Shown: positions 44,677 through 54,879, counted from the first letter of the stretch. The stretch: DNA of 64,000 nucleotides from Pelagibius sp. Alg239-R121 (GCF_947331435.1 NZ_CAMZOF010000002.1:62001-126000), one strand, 5' to 3'. Numbers and translations: made by a program. The notes: generated from the sequence alone by a model not told the origin.

Positions 44677-45921
44677 ATGGTGGACAGACGTGTCGCAACA
44701 ACAAGGATAGACGATGTTCGGCCGTTGGGCGATTACGGACAGCGTTCGTTCGAGTATATTACCGGCGTTGTCGAGCGTGACCTTACCGAACGGCATGTAA
44801 GACTGTTCGCTGAACCCGCCGACGAGGCTGGCGGCATTGCCTGGATGACCTCGGCCCCGGGTGACGTGGTTGCTTTACGGTCCCTGTCAGAGCCTGAAGC
44901 AGCTGAATTGACGAGCGCACTGGGCAAGCTGATCGAAGACATCCTCGCCTTGGCGCAAAGGTACGCCGACGATCGTGATCCTGCGGCGCAATCGCTGGCA
45001 ATTGCTTTACGCAATGCAGTGGAAGTGCCCAACGACGAGTGTATTTTCCGAGTCGGAGACCAGCCCGTAATCGTGCAGTGGGCACATCATCTGGATGTTT
45101 ACGAGCCGCCCCACGGCGTTCTGAGCCGATTTATTGCACACGGATCGATTGCAGCAGCCCCATCCAGCGTTTCTACGAGCGATGTCGAGGATACAACGCC
45201 GCCGGTCACAGTTCTGCAAATGGCCCCTGTGGCAACGACAGCTCCACCTGCATTCTCTTGGTTGTGGTGGCTTGGCTGGCTGTTGTTGGCAGTGATGCTC
45301 GCATGGCTGCTCGTCCTGGCTCTCCCTGCGTGTGGTATCGCGGGTTTTGGGTTCATGAATTTTTGTGCGCGTGCAGAGCTGCCAATAGAGCCCGAGACGG
45401 ATGAGCCGGCAGATCTCGAGGCAGAGATCGCCGCTTTGGAACGCTCGGTTGCCGATGCCGAGCGACAGTGCATCGTGACAGCGGAACGGCCGGAGCCCTC
45501 CGGACCACCCGCGCCAGCCGAACCGACAATAGAGGAGGCAATTCGCGATCGCGACACCTCGAAACTAGCCGGTTGCTGGGCTCTCGAGTCCGATTACACG
45601 CTTTACGACGGTGGCCGGAAAGACCGCCCGTTAAAAGTGAGCAACTGGAATATCTGCTTTGATGGCGAAGGCGGCGGGGATCAGGAACTTGGCTTTACCA
45701 ATGGAATGACATGCAAGGGCACAGTTTCAGCCTCGGTCGAAGACGACGGTCGTTTGAGCGTGCTCGACAACTCGAATTTTCCCTGCACGCCAAGAGGGCA
45801 AGTGCAGCGTCGACGCACCCTGTGTAATGTTGGCCAAGAGAGTAAGGCATCTTGTTCCTCGGTTGATTTCAAGAACCCTCGCCAGGGACAAACAGTTATA
45901 TTCCGAAGGATACCGAAATGA
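44677..45921 (+). CDS. Single-pass membrane protein with shared N-terminal domain and exported C-terminal domain
   Basis: 414 residues, six bases after the protease gene. Residues 1-150 are the shared cytoplasmic domain: RPLGDYGQRSFEYI, LFAEP and RVGDQPVIVQWA align best with the N-terminus of the FHA-ABC protein at 59980. A membrane helix (about 190-215) leads into LPACGIAGFGFMNFC and a coiled coil (LEAEIAALERSVA) nearly identical to that of the VWA protein at 41488. The last 130 residues are a cysteine-containing beta-rich domain (KLAGCWALESDYTLY) that may be lipocalin-like. It sits directly upstream of srfB, the position of srfA in Salmonella, but I see no basis for calling it SrfA. Confidence 0.75.
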   Translation: MVDRRVATTRIDDVRPLGDYGQRSFEYITGVVERDLTERHVRLFAEPADEAGGIAWMTSAPGDVVALRSLSEPEAAELTSALGKLIEDILALAQRYADDRDPAAQSLAIALRNAVEVPNDECIFRVGDQPVIVQWAHHLDVYEPPHGVLSRFIAHGSIAAAPSSVSTSDVEDTTPPVTVLQMAPVATTAPPAFSWLWWLGWLLLAVMLAWLLVLALPACGIAGFGFMNFCARAELPIEPETDEPADLEAEIAALERSVADAERQCIVTAERPEPSGPPAPAEPTIEEAIRDRDTSKLAGCWALESDYTLYDGGRKDRPLKVSNWNICFDGEGGGDQELGFTNGMTCKGTVSASVEDDGRLSVLDNSNFPCTPRGQVQRRRTLCNVGQESKASCSSVDFKNPRQGQTVIFRRIPK

Positions 45922-45961
45922 TAAGTCTTTGCGGAATACCTTACGAAAGGACGGGCCGGAC

Positions 45962-48900
45962 ATGAAGGACGTGCCATCGTTGCGTACCCTGCACAATTGG
46001 AAGGACGAGACGACGCTCGTACCGTTCAGCGGCGTGCAATTCCTCGATTTCGGTTTTGAGCTCATGGCTTCTGGATTCAAGACCATGAACTTCGTTGAGC
46101 GCACGACCAGCCGTTCGGCGGAGGGTGACGAACGCACCTTAATCGTGAAGACGGGCGACGATGCACGAGATGAGCTTACGCTTGGGGCGGATCAGCCGGA
46201 CGACGATGAATATTCAGTCGATCGCGCAAAAGCCCTTGAGCCCTTTGTGGAAAAATGGACGCCGGTGCCGGTCTTGCGCATTCGTCCAAGCGCAGGTCCG
46301 GATGGGCGAGAACAGTTTGATGCCGGTCCATCCTGCTGGGCACGCGTTTTAGTCAAGGAACTACCTGAACCGGAACAAAAGTCGGGACATACTCATCGCG
46401 TGATTCTGGCGCTCGACACGACCTGCGAAGCAACACAGGACCCGCTTTTTTACCAAGCGCCGAGCACCGAAGACGGAGAACGGCAGTTCCGCTTTGTTAG
46501 TGATGCTGAGCACTCCTCCTGGTTTATCAGCCGCGTCGTAGAGGACGCTAACGGCAATCCGCATGACCTTCAGGCCTGGGTTGACGAATGGCTGCTTGGG
46601 CAGTTTCAGGCGGTGCAGAAGCGCCCAAGACGTGCTCTCGAACCTGACGAAGACGGACCACCGCCGAGACTATTTGAACACTGGGCGCGATATCTGGCTT
46701 TTCTGAAACTCATCGATACGGCGGTCCAGTTTCCCAAGATTCGTTTGATCGATACGATGTCTCGGGATCCGATCACAGAGCGTCACCGCTATTCACCGAT
46801 CGATGTCGATCTCGTCCTCGATATCGGCAACAGCCACACCTGCGGGATCCTGATTGAGACATCTCAAGACGGCAGCGCGATAGACCTCAACGACAGCTAT
46901 ACACTTGCGCTCAGAGATCTTTCCAATCCGCTATACCGATACAATCGACCCTTCGAAAGCCGGGTTGAGTTCTGTGACGCCAGATTCGGTCGCGGACGTT
47001 CTGCGCGATCCCGGTCGTTTTTCTGGCCCAGCCTGGTCAGGGTCGGGCCCGAAGCCATGCGCCTTACACACTATGAACAGGGCACTGAAACGATCTCGGG
47101 CCTCTCCAGTCCCAAGCGATACTTGTGGGATGACGAGCCGCGTAATCAGGACTGGCGGTTTCATTTCTTTACGCCAACGACTGCCGAACCGTTACCGCTG
47201 GTCGCGAGAGCCGTGCAGAACGAGATGAACGAGGCTGGCGACGTTCTCGACCAGATTGCGGTCGAGGTCAAAAAGAAACTCCGCTATAAGGGAGAAAGCT
47301 CACTCATTGGCGCTTCACGCCCACGTTTCTCGCGCTCTTCGACTTTCGGATTGATGCTGGCGGAAATTTTTCTGCAGGCCCTCGTGCAGATCAACGACCC
47401 AGCACAGCGGGAAACGCGCAAGCAGAGCGCCATTCCGCGGCGGCTGCGCACGATCATACTCACTTTGCCGACGGCCACGCCGATGCAGGAACAGGCGATC
47501 ATGCGATCGCGGGCCGAGGGGGCGTTAAAGCTCCTGTTCAAGGTGCTGAAATGGAGCCCCTCGCTTTCACTCAATACGACGGTTCCCGAGATAAAAATTG
47601 ACTGGGACGAAGCAAGCTGTACTCAGCTTGTGTATCTCTACACGGAAATCACCCAGCACTACGGAGGGCAGATAGCTGCCTTTTTCGAACTGTTGGGGCG
47701 CCGGCGGCAGCAGAAAACCCAAGCCGTCGCGCTGCCGGTGCCGGCCAGACCCGACGAGGCAGCCGAGGCTCAGTCCATTCGGGTTGGCTGTATCGATATC
47801 GGCGGCGGCACGACAGATCTCATGGTGATGACCTATTACGCGAATGGGGATCATGCAATCCTGCCCAGGCAAGATTTTCGCGAGGGATTCCGGACTGCGG
47901 GCGACGATCTTCTGCGTGAAATCGTCAGCAGGATAGTCCTGCCTCAAATCGCCCAAGATCTCGAACGGGCTGGTGTTGCCTATCCGGATAACCTGTTGAA
48001 AGAGTTGTTTGCGGGCAATACAGGTGACACGGACATTCGCGTCGCTCAGCAGCGCCGCCAATATGCACTTCGGGTTTTGGCACCTCTTGGTATCGAATGC
48101 CTCAACCGGGCAGATCTTTTGTCTGACGACGGCAGTACAAGCTTTTCTGCCGATGAAGTTCTGACCGGTTTAGGTGAAAACGATACCTCAGAGTTCTTTG
48201 GTTACCTTGAGCAGGCTGCCCGGAGCAGGGGAGCTGCAGATTGGGAACTCGCCAACGTTCAGATCACGCTGCGGCGTTCCGAGCTCGATGGGGTCGTCCG
48301 CAATGTATTACAGAAACCCATTGGCGATCTCTGTGAGATCGTCGGGCATCTAGGTTGCGATGTTCTCCTTTTATCGGGCAGGCCCTCGCGGCTGTCTGCC
48401 GTGCGCGAGATGGTTCGTGAGACAATGGTTGTTCCGCCTTCGCGCCTGGTTTCGATGCACGAGTACGAAGTGGGTACGTGGTATCCGTATCGTGATCCGG
48501 TGAGCAATCGCATTACCGATCCGAAATCGACCGCTGCGGTTGGCGCAATGCTGTGCCTTCTTGCGCAGAGTCGGATCGTGAACTTCATGGTCTATACCGA
48601 CAACATAACCATGAGTTCGACAGCCAGGTTTATTGGACAACTCGACAATAATGGCGCAATCCGGGCCGATAAGATGCTTTTTGAGGATGTTGATGACGCT
48701 GCACGCCAGGAAACTTCGGCGGAAATTCTGCTTTATTCTCCAACTTTCATTGGATTTCGGCAGCTGCCGCACGAGCGTTGGACGACGAGCGTAATCTATA
48801 GGGTGGACTTCGCAAACGATCACGCCTCACGCCGGCCAAAACCCTTTAAGGTCGTGCTTGAGCGGCGCGAATTCGATCTCGATACAGAGAGCAGTGCGGA

Positions 48901-49057
48901 GGCCTTGAGAGCAGAGGCTCTGAAAGAAGGGCTGGTGGTGGCTGAAGTCGAAGACGGCGCCGGCGATGCTGCAAAACGGAGTGATATTTCACTCAAGCTT
49001 CATACACTTGGCCAGGAACGGGATTACTGGCTTGATAGCGGCCTCTTTAAGCTGTGA
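45962..49057 (+). CDS. srfB: SrfB-family virulence-factor-like ATPase (actin/Hsp70 fold)
   Basis: 1,031 residues from the ATG at 45962; the frame extends 45 codons upstream into the previous gene, which is unlikely. LVPFSGVQFLDFGFEL at the start is typical of SrfB. Actin-type nucleotide motifs follow: LVLDIGNSHTCGILIE (about 282-297, phosphate 1), GCIDIGGGTTDLMVM (about 609-623, phosphate 2) and LLSGRPSRLSAV (near 800, adenosine). It is a large cytoplasmic protein expected to bind and hydrolyse ATP. In enterobacteria srfB lies with srfC, as here. Its molecular role is unsettled; actin-like ATPases often switch or polymerise to drive a partner. Confidence 0.9.
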   Translation: MKDVPSLRTLHNWKDETTLVPFSGVQFLDFGFELMASGFKTMNFVERTTSRSAEGDERTLIVKTGDDARDELTLGADQPDDDEYSVDRAKALEPFVEKWTPVPVLRIRPSAGPDGREQFDAGPSCWARVLVKELPEPEQKSGHTHRVILALDTTCEATQDPLFYQAPSTEDGERQFRFVSDAEHSSWFISRVVEDANGNPHDLQAWVDEWLLGQFQAVQKRPRRALEPDEDGPPPRLFEHWARYLAFLKLIDTAVQFPKIRLIDTMSRDPITERHRYSPIDVDLVLDIGNSHTCGILIETSQDGSAIDLNDSYTLALRDLSNPLYRYNRPFESRVEFCDARFGRGRSARSRSFFWPSLVRVGPEAMRLTHYEQGTETISGLSSPKRYLWDDEPRNQDWRFHFFTPTTAEPLPLVARAVQNEMNEAGDVLDQIAVEVKKKLRYKGESSLIGASRPRFSRSSTFGLMLAEIFLQALVQINDPAQRETRKQSAIPRRLRTIILTLPTATPMQEQAIMRSRAEGALKLLFKVLKWSPSLSLNTTVPEIKIDWDEASCTQLVYLYTEITQHYGGQIAAFFELLGRRRQQKTQAVALPVPARPDEAAEAQSIRVGCIDIGGGTTDLMVMTYYANGDHAILPRQDFREGFRTAGDDLLREIVSRIVLPQIAQDLERAGVAYPDNLLKELFAGNTGDTDIRVAQQRRQYALRVLAPLGIECLNRADLLSDDGSTSFSADEVLTGLGENDTSEFFGYLEQAARSRGAADWELANVQITLRRSELDGVVRNVLQKPIGDLCEIVGHLGCDVLLLSGRPSRLSAVREMVRETMVVPPSRLVSMHEYEVGTWYPYRDPVSNRITDPKSTAAVGAMLCLLAQSRIVNFMVYTDNITMSSTARFIGQLDNNGAIRADKMLFEDVDDAARQETSAEILLYSPTFIGFRQLPHERWTTSVIYRVDFANDHASRRPKPFKVVLERREFDLDTESSAEALRAEALKEGLVVAEVEDGAGDAAKRSDISLKLHTLGQERDYWLDSGLFKL

Positions 49058-49106
49058 ATGGTATGGCGATCGCGTAAAGCACATGAGAGGATTGACGGGG
49101 GACAAG

Positions 49107-51713
49107 ATGTCGGAACAAGACCTGAAGACGCGATGCTTACTGGCCGCTGACACGGCGCGTGCGGCTTTGGCTTGGATTACGGATCCTGAAAATGCGGAGG
49201 TCGTTGGAACTGAACGAAAGTTACTTGCCAAAGAACTCCGTAGAGATGAACGGCGCGCCCGCCAATTGGCCGAGGCTGCCCAGCGACCAATGAGTATCGG
49301 GGTCTACGGGCCCAGCCAGGCAGGAAAATCCTATCTTGTATCGGTGCTTGCGAAACCTTCGGAAGGGCGTCTGATCGCCGCGGTCGGCGAAGGCATGGAC
49401 TTCATCGAAGAAATCAATCCAGAGGGAGATAAGGAAGCGACCGGGCTTGTAACCCGCTTTACCATGCGCCCCGAGACTTGTCCGCCTGGGTATCCGGTGA
49501 CCCTTAAAATTCTGAGCGAAGCGGACGTAATACGAATCATTGCAAACACGTTCTTTCGGGATGGCGATAATTCCGAACCACCCCCCGCCGCGGACGAAAT
49601 TGCCCGGCGCCTGGAGGTTGCGCGTGCGGCTGCTGGGCAAGATACCGGCTCTGGGTTAAGTGAAGCTGACGTCTGGGACATTCAGAGCTACTTTGAGAAC
49701 AACTTTCGCGGACTCGGCTATGCGCAGGAGTTGGCAGCTTTTTGGGAAGATGCAGCGGAGTTACTGCCTCGTCTCAATGTTGCGGCGAGACGCCCGTTGC
49801 TTGCTCTTCTCTGGGGTGACTACGAGGTGTTTTCAGAACTCTATGAACAACTTGCAGAGGCCTTGAATAGGCTTGGGTATGCTGAAAAAGCCTATGCGGG
49901 TATCGAGAGCCTAACGCCGCGTAATACCAGCATCATTGACGTGGCGACGCTCTTCGGCTTGGACGGTATCGGCGATGTCAGCGACATTAGATTGCGCACC
50001 GAAAGCGGTATTGAGCAGTCACTGCCACGCCAGGTAGTTGCCGCGCTGACGGCTGAGCTGGTGTTGCCGATGAAGGACCAGCCTTGGGATATCTTCGAAG
50101 AAGCGGACCTGCTCGATTTTCCGGGCGTGCGGGAACGGCGCACTGCAAAAGGACCTCTGACGGGTTACATCGATCGTAGCGAGGCGCCCCGCAAGGAGTT
50201 GTTTCTTCGGGGAAAAGTCGGCTTTCTGTTCGACCGCTACGTGGCTCAGCAGGATTTGACGGCGATGCTGCTTTGCGTTCCGCCGAGTAACGTGAATGTA
50301 GCAGCGGATCTTTCGCTCGGAGTCGAGGAGTGGATTGCCAGAACGCAGGGGGCGACGGCCGATGAGCGGGCCAAAGTCGACACGCTGCTGTTTTTGGTAC
50401 TGACCATGTTCGACCGCCATCTAGCGGACCCTGCCGGTTCGCTCGACCCGCACCAGCGTTTTGAAAACCGTTTGGAAGCATCATTGATCGCTCCCTTCGG
50501 CGGCCTAAAGGAAAGCTGGCCTCTCAATTGGACGCCAAGCAAACCATTTGAGAACACCTTTTGGCTGCGGAATCCGAATTTTCCAGCCGAACACGTCATT
50601 AAGTACGTTGATGGCGTCGAGGTTGAGGTACACGACCACAAGGTTGCGCGTATCGCCGAACTGAAAGCCGGTTGCCTGTCCTCGGATTTGGTCAAGCGTC
50701 ATTTTACGAATCCGGACACTGCCTGGGAAGCGGCCATGACGTTGAAAGACGGTGGCGTGAGATATCTTGTCGACTCCCTGACGCCGGTTGCAACGCGCGA
50801 AGTAAAAGAGCGGCAGATCGACGCGCGCTTACGGGAGTTAGGCGATAAGATCGCGCGGCGACTAAAGCCACTCTATAGCGATTCCGATATCGCCAAGCGG
50901 CTGGCTGCCCGGCGAGCCGTGGCGACAGCGGTACTTCGTGAACTCCGTACGGCTTTCGACAATCGGCGTTTCGGCCGCGTCATTGAGGAATTCGGCATAC
51001 CTGCAAACAGTCTGACATGGCGGATTGAGCGAATTCCCGAAAATGTGCAGATTGTTTCAGGTGACGTCGAGCCTGAAGACGATTTCGACTGGATGCCCGA
51101 CGATTTTGATGTCGGCATGGATGATGCCCCGGAAGCACCGGCGAGCGGCAACGAAGTCCGCACGATGACGCAGGCCCAGTTTCAGGCGGAAACTGCGGTG
51201 GAGGCCTGGCAGGAACACATTCGCGCTCTGTCGGAGCGGCCAAACATCGACGTGCAGATCAATCTCTCGCCAAGCTCTGCGGCTGAACTTGCAAATGAAC
51301 TCATGGGTGCGGCCCGGAGACTCCGGCTTGCCGAAGCAATGACAGCCGAATTGAAACCCTGGAACGAAAGACAGTGTGGAGCATCGACCGTGGCCGCGCT
51401 TTCCGCGCTTCGGATCAATCAGATGGTCTCAACTCTCGGGGTGGACCTCATGAGTGCGGAGGAGCGCCCGGTGATGAAGAACACGAAAACCGGCGAAAGC
51501 CGACTGGTTTTCGAGCCTGAGCCGACAAGGTACGACGCTATGGATCTGCCCGACGTTTCGCCCCGGAGAAACCGCATTTATTTTCAGGACTGGACCTTTA
51601 CCCTCTACCGCCTGTTTGAGGACAATGCACGTAGCGAGGATGGTGCGATGATCAATATCGAACAGAATTCCCGCTTAGGAGTGATGATCGAAGGTCTCGA
51701 AAGCCTTGGCTGA
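49107..51713 (+). CDS. srfC: SrfC-family virulence-factor-like P-loop (dynamin-like) NTPase
   Basis: 868 residues from the ATG at 49107, with GGGGGA four bases upstream; a start at 49083 is possible, and the frame runs back inside srfB. GVYGPSQAGKSYL (about 65-77) is a Walker A / G1 motif, and LLDFPGVRER (about 335-344) is a G3-like DxPG motif, pointing to a dynamin- or septin-like NTPase. Long helical stretches follow, with an acidic linker near 655-675. It is cytoplasmic. It forms the conserved pair with SrfB, 49 bases apart. In pathogens the srfABC operon is linked to cytotoxicity, but here the context suggests an envelope-associated machine. Confidence 0.88.
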   Translation: MSEQDLKTRCLLAADTARAALAWITDPENAEVVGTERKLLAKELRRDERRARQLAEAAQRPMSIGVYGPSQAGKSYLVSVLAKPSEGRLIAAVGEGMDFIEEINPEGDKEATGLVTRFTMRPETCPPGYPVTLKILSEADVIRIIANTFFRDGDNSEPPPAADEIARRLEVARAAAGQDTGSGLSEADVWDIQSYFENNFRGLGYAQELAAFWEDAAELLPRLNVAARRPLLALLWGDYEVFSELYEQLAEALNRLGYAEKAYAGIESLTPRNTSIIDVATLFGLDGIGDVSDIRLRTESGIEQSLPRQVVAALTAELVLPMKDQPWDIFEEADLLDFPGVRERRTAKGPLTGYIDRSEAPRKELFLRGKVGFLFDRYVAQQDLTAMLLCVPPSNVNVAADLSLGVEEWIARTQGATADERAKVDTLLFLVLTMFDRHLADPAGSLDPHQRFENRLEASLIAPFGGLKESWPLNWTPSKPFENTFWLRNPNFPAEHVIKYVDGVEVEVHDHKVARIAELKAGCLSSDLVKRHFTNPDTAWEAAMTLKDGGVRYLVDSLTPVATREVKERQIDARLRELGDKIARRLKPLYSDSDIAKRLAARRAVATAVLRELRTAFDNRRFGRVIEEFGIPANSLTWRIERIPENVQIVSGDVEPEDDFDWMPDDFDVGMDDAPEAPASGNEVRTMTQAQFQAETAVEAWQEHIRALSERPNIDVQINLSPSSAAELANELMGAARRLRLAEAMTAELKPWNERQCGASTVAALSALRINQMVSTLGVDLMSAEERPVMKNTKTGESRLVFEPEPTRYDAMDLPDVSPRRNRIYFQDWTFTLYRLFEDNARSEDGAMINIEQNSRLGVMIEGLESLG

Positions 51714-51725
51714 GGAGCATTGTAA

Positions 51726-52883
51726 ATGAGCATTCGGATCCTTCGCGACCCGAACAATCCTCTCGGAGGCCACGCGCTTCTGGTTGTTCCGCATCCCGGT
51801 TCCGGCGCCGTGGTAGAGACACGGTTGCGGTTTCTGCGCCTTGAAGACCGTATGTTCCTTGGCAACCATGGCTGGGTAGCCAACGAAGAAGTGCTCGGTC
51901 CCTTTGCACTTGTGCCGCAGGGCGATGATTTGGCGGTTGCGCTGGGCCCTGATGTCGTGAATGCGATGGAGCCATTCCAACAGCTGACGATCGATGCGCT
52001 CGACCTGAAGCTCTCGGCGTCTCTTGGATGGCCCGACGATATCATGCCGCTTCGCCAAGCCAAGGTTAGGCGCGGGATAATGACCGCGGGCGCTGAACTG
52101 CACGAAAAGCCGACAGCGCTGAGAGGGAGAATTAATACCGGGGCTGGTGCCCAAAGCTCATACGATAATGCAGGTGAGCCTCCCCAAAGATCTGCGGCTT
52201 CGGAAAAACCAGAGGCAGCAAGGTCTGATCAGGAGCAACCTATCCCTGAATCCAGCCGCCCCGACCCGAGTGAGGAAACCGCTGCTTCAGTGGCGCAAGA
52301 CCTGCCGCCAGCTGTAACGCCGGATAAATCACCCGGAAGCGCCGCTGATCATGAAGTTTCGACGCCGGTTGCAGATGTTTCAGCCCCTCGGGAAAAAGAG
52401 ACCGAACAGAAGAAGTCGGCAAAGCCCCTATTGCTGGTTTTGGTTGCCGTTGCTGTTGCCGCCGTCCTGGCCGGAGCCGGAGTATTCCTCCTGGGCGAAG
52501 ACGAGGTGGAACCGCCTGTGGCCGAGGTTAAATGCGATGTTCAAACTGTTGCAGAAGCCGAGCAGAGCGTACGCTGGGAAATGGTCGGAACCTGTATCGG
52601 GGTCGGCAAGGCTCGAGACGCCTTGCCTCTGGTTGAGCGCCTTGTTGCCAACGGGCATGGCCCCGCACAGCTCCAACTGGGTAAATGGCTGGATCCTGAA
52701 GAGATCGGCACTTCGCCTATGGAGCCTCGTAATCCAAATACGGCAATGCGTCTTTATGGTGCGGCACGGGACGCAGGACTTGACGATGCTGTGCCATTGA
52801 TCAAACGCCTCTGCGAGAGCTTGGACGGCCAACGCGGCCTCAATGCTCAAATGACCCATAAGAAATACTGTGAGGGTGGTTAA
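51726..52883 (+). CDS. Unknown single-pass membrane protein with Sel1/TPR-like C-terminus
   Basis: 385 residues, 12 bases after srfC. Residues 1-115 form a compact domain without known motif (SIRILRDPNNPLGGHALLVV; GNHGWVANEEVLGPFAL). A disordered, proline- and serine-rich linker follows, then a membrane helix (about 233-256). The exported tail has cysteines and a Sel1-like pattern (AQLQLGKWLDP, NTAMRLYGAARDAG). The layout of cytoplasmic domain, linker, helix and periplasmic tail matches that of the protease and the protein at 44677, although the N-terminal domain is different. It probably links SrfC to the periplasmic part. The family is not recognised. Confidence 0.7.
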   Translation: MSIRILRDPNNPLGGHALLVVPHPGSGAVVETRLRFLRLEDRMFLGNHGWVANEEVLGPFALVPQGDDLAVALGPDVVNAMEPFQQLTIDALDLKLSASLGWPDDIMPLRQAKVRRGIMTAGAELHEKPTALRGRINTGAGAQSSYDNAGEPPQRSAASEKPEAARSDQEQPIPESSRPDPSEETAASVAQDLPPAVTPDKSPGSAADHEVSTPVADVSAPREKETEQKKSAKPLLLVLVAVAVAAVLAGAGVFLLGEDEVEPPVAEVKCDVQTVAEAEQSVRWEMVGTCIGVGKARDALPLVERLVANGHGPAQLQLGKWLDPEEIGTSPMEPRNPNTAMRLYGAARDAGLDDAVPLIKRLCESLDGQRGLNAQMTHKKYCEGG

Positions 52884-52884
52884 A

Positions 52885-54879
52885 ATGATAACGGCGTTCA
52901 GAAGTTTTGCTCTTCTGCTCACAGGTGTCGCCGTTGGCTTGGCATCGCCGTCAAAAATCCTGCAGGCAGATGTACAGCTCGCGCAAGCAGACGTGGAGAT
53001 TGTTCCCACGGGATTGCCGGTCGTCGTCAAGATAGAGAAGCCGCTGCTCGTCGAAGAGACGACAAGTATATATCAACGCGTGCTGACACGGCCTGGTCTG
53101 AGTCTTTTCGATGCACCCAATGGCAAAAAGGTCAACAATCTCTGGCCGCTACAACCAGTTTACATCTATGAACGTCAGGAGGATTGGATCCGTGTCGGGC
53201 GTAGTGAGCGGACCGCAGATGGCTGGATAACGGAAGCCGATACGGTGCCATGGGTTCATAACATTGTCGGGGCTTTCACCGCGCGCGGCACGAATCGACC
53301 GCAGCAGATCATCTTCGAAGATGAAAAGGCGATGCAGACACTGCTCGAGCATGAATCCTATCTTGATCTCGCGGCGCGCTACCGGGAGCTAGCTGCAACG
53401 GGCGAAACCGACCCCGACAGCGGTGTGCTTACGATCGAAAAAGACGAATTCGTCGATATTACGAATAGCTTCTACCTGATGCCGATTACCCAGTTTCGGG
53501 AGCGGCGCATCGGGTCTGGCAGAAGAAAAAAGGATGTCTTGCACCTCGAGGTCGCTTCCATTCCGCTGAACAGCGTGACCTCTTCAGCCGACGACGCTGA
53601 GTTCCGGACAGGAATTGTCTTTGTTGTCGACACCACGCAGTCGATGAAGCCCTTTATTCCCGAAACACTTTCTGCAGTCCGAGACATCGTCGGGAAGCTG
53701 AGAGAAAAAAAGCAAGAGGATGCCGTTTCCTTCGGCCTGGTCGGGTTTCGGGACGATCCCGAGGGACGCCCTGGAACCGAGTATCGGGTCAGAGAATACG
53801 TCCCGCTCAGAGCTGATGCGCCGCCGGAGGCAATCCTTGAGGGTCTGTCCGCGATGCGGGCGATGGAAGGCGCGTCGACCTGGGGGTATCCCGAGGATTC
53901 CTTCGCCGGCCTGAACTACGCAATCCAGAATACCGTCTGGCAGAACGGGCCGGCCGATTTTGCCGGCCGCATGATCGTCCTGATCACCGATGCCCCTCCC
54001 AAGGATCCCGGTGATCCGCATGCAGAATCGAACCGTGGACCGGCAATGATTACCGGCGCGGCCCAAGAAAAAGGTATTGGGATTTCGACCATCTTCATCG
54101 AATCCCGCTCCGGGCGGGATTACAACGAAGAAGCCGAAGAGATTTACCGCACGATATCCCGGTTTCGGAATATCGAGGACGAAATGTTTTACCCGGTCAA
54201 TGCCAAAGACCCGAAGGCATTCGGTGACCGGGTCCGAAGTGTCGTCGGTAAACTCGTGTCGGACATCACCAGAGACACTGACCTTACTGAAGACCTCGCG
54301 AGCGAAGATGATGACGTCGACATGTCGGAAGTCGGACTGGCCATGCGTCTGGCTTATCTCGGGCGTAAAACCGGTCAGGACGTGCCGGCAATCCTGAGGG
54401 GCTGGACCCTTGACCGGGCAATCGAGCAGCAAAAGGAATTCGCCATCGAACCGCGGGTGCTTGTGACCCGCAACCAACTCTTATCCATGACTGAGATCAT
54501 GAAGGGTATTATTGACGAGGCGGACAAAGCAGCACGCGAAGGTAAAGAAAATCTATTCTTCGAAAATGTGCGTGATGTTGTGGTTGGCCTCGGCGGTGAT
54601 GGCAACAGACTGGCGAACGAAGGAGCCGACAACCTCGGCGGCATGATCGGAGAGTTCCTCGAATACCTGCCCTACGTATCGGACCGGCGAATAATGTCTA
54701 TTACCGAGACTGAGTGGGTCAACGATCCTGGTGTCCGGATTAACACGACGATCGAGTTAAAGGATAAACTGGAACTCTATGAAACCCTCTTCAATTCCCG
54801 GGAACTCTGGACGCCACTTTACGACGGCCAGAAAGATGGGGAACATGTTTATGCCATGCCGCTGGAGGCATTACCGTGA
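52885..54879 (+). CDS. Periplasmic SH3b-VWA protein resembling the C-terminal half of PpkA
   Basis: 664 residues from the ATG at 52885, one base after the previous stop. A signal peptide (1-28) is followed by an SH3b-like region (about 53-115; YQRVLTRPGLSLFDAPNG) and a VWA domain from about 240. The VWA has the metal site DTTQSM (near 249) and FGLVGFRDDP and ITDAPPKDPGD segments, which resemble the periplasmic VWA part of the type VI secretion kinase PpkA. There is no kinase domain. It overlaps the next gene, a TagT-like ATPase, by GTGA. In Pseudomonas, PpkA's VWA part receives the TagQRST signal; a similar docking role is inferred here. Confidence 0.75.
   Translation: MITAFRSFALLLTGVAVGLASPSKILQADVQLAQADVEIVPTGLPVVVKIEKPLLVEETTSIYQRVLTRPGLSLFDAPNGKKVNNLWPLQPVYIYERQEDWIRVGRSERTADGWITEADTVPWVHNIVGAFTARGTNRPQQIIFEDEKAMQTLLEHESYLDLAARYRELAATGETDPDSGVLTIEKDEFVDITNSFYLMPITQFRERRIGSGRRKKDVLHLEVASIPLNSVTSSADDAEFRTGIVFVVDTTQSMKPFIPETLSAVRDIVGKLREKKQEDAVSFGLVGFRDDPEGRPGTEYRVREYVPLRADAPPEAILEGLSAMRAMEGASTWGYPEDSFAGLNYAIQNTVWQNGPADFAGRMIVLITDAPPKDPGDPHAESNRGPAMITGAAQEKGIGISTIFIESRSGRDYNEEAEEIYRTISRFRNIEDEMFYPVNAKDPKAFGDRVRSVVGKLVSDITRDTDLTEDLASEDDDVDMSEVGLAMRLAYLGRKTGQDVPAILRGWTLDRAIEQQKEFAIEPRVLVTRNQLLSMTEIMKGIIDEADKAAREGKENLFFENVRDVVVGLGGDGNRLANEGADNLGGMIGEFLEYLPYVSDRRIMSITETEWVNDPGVRINTTIELKDKLELYETLFNSRELWTPLYDGQKDGEHVYAMPLEALP

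Noticed and set aside
44677-45921. Gene upstream of srfB as srfA
   Set aside because: The position matches Salmonella srfA, but no sequence similarity could be established; the N-terminal domain groups instead with the FHA-ABC protein.
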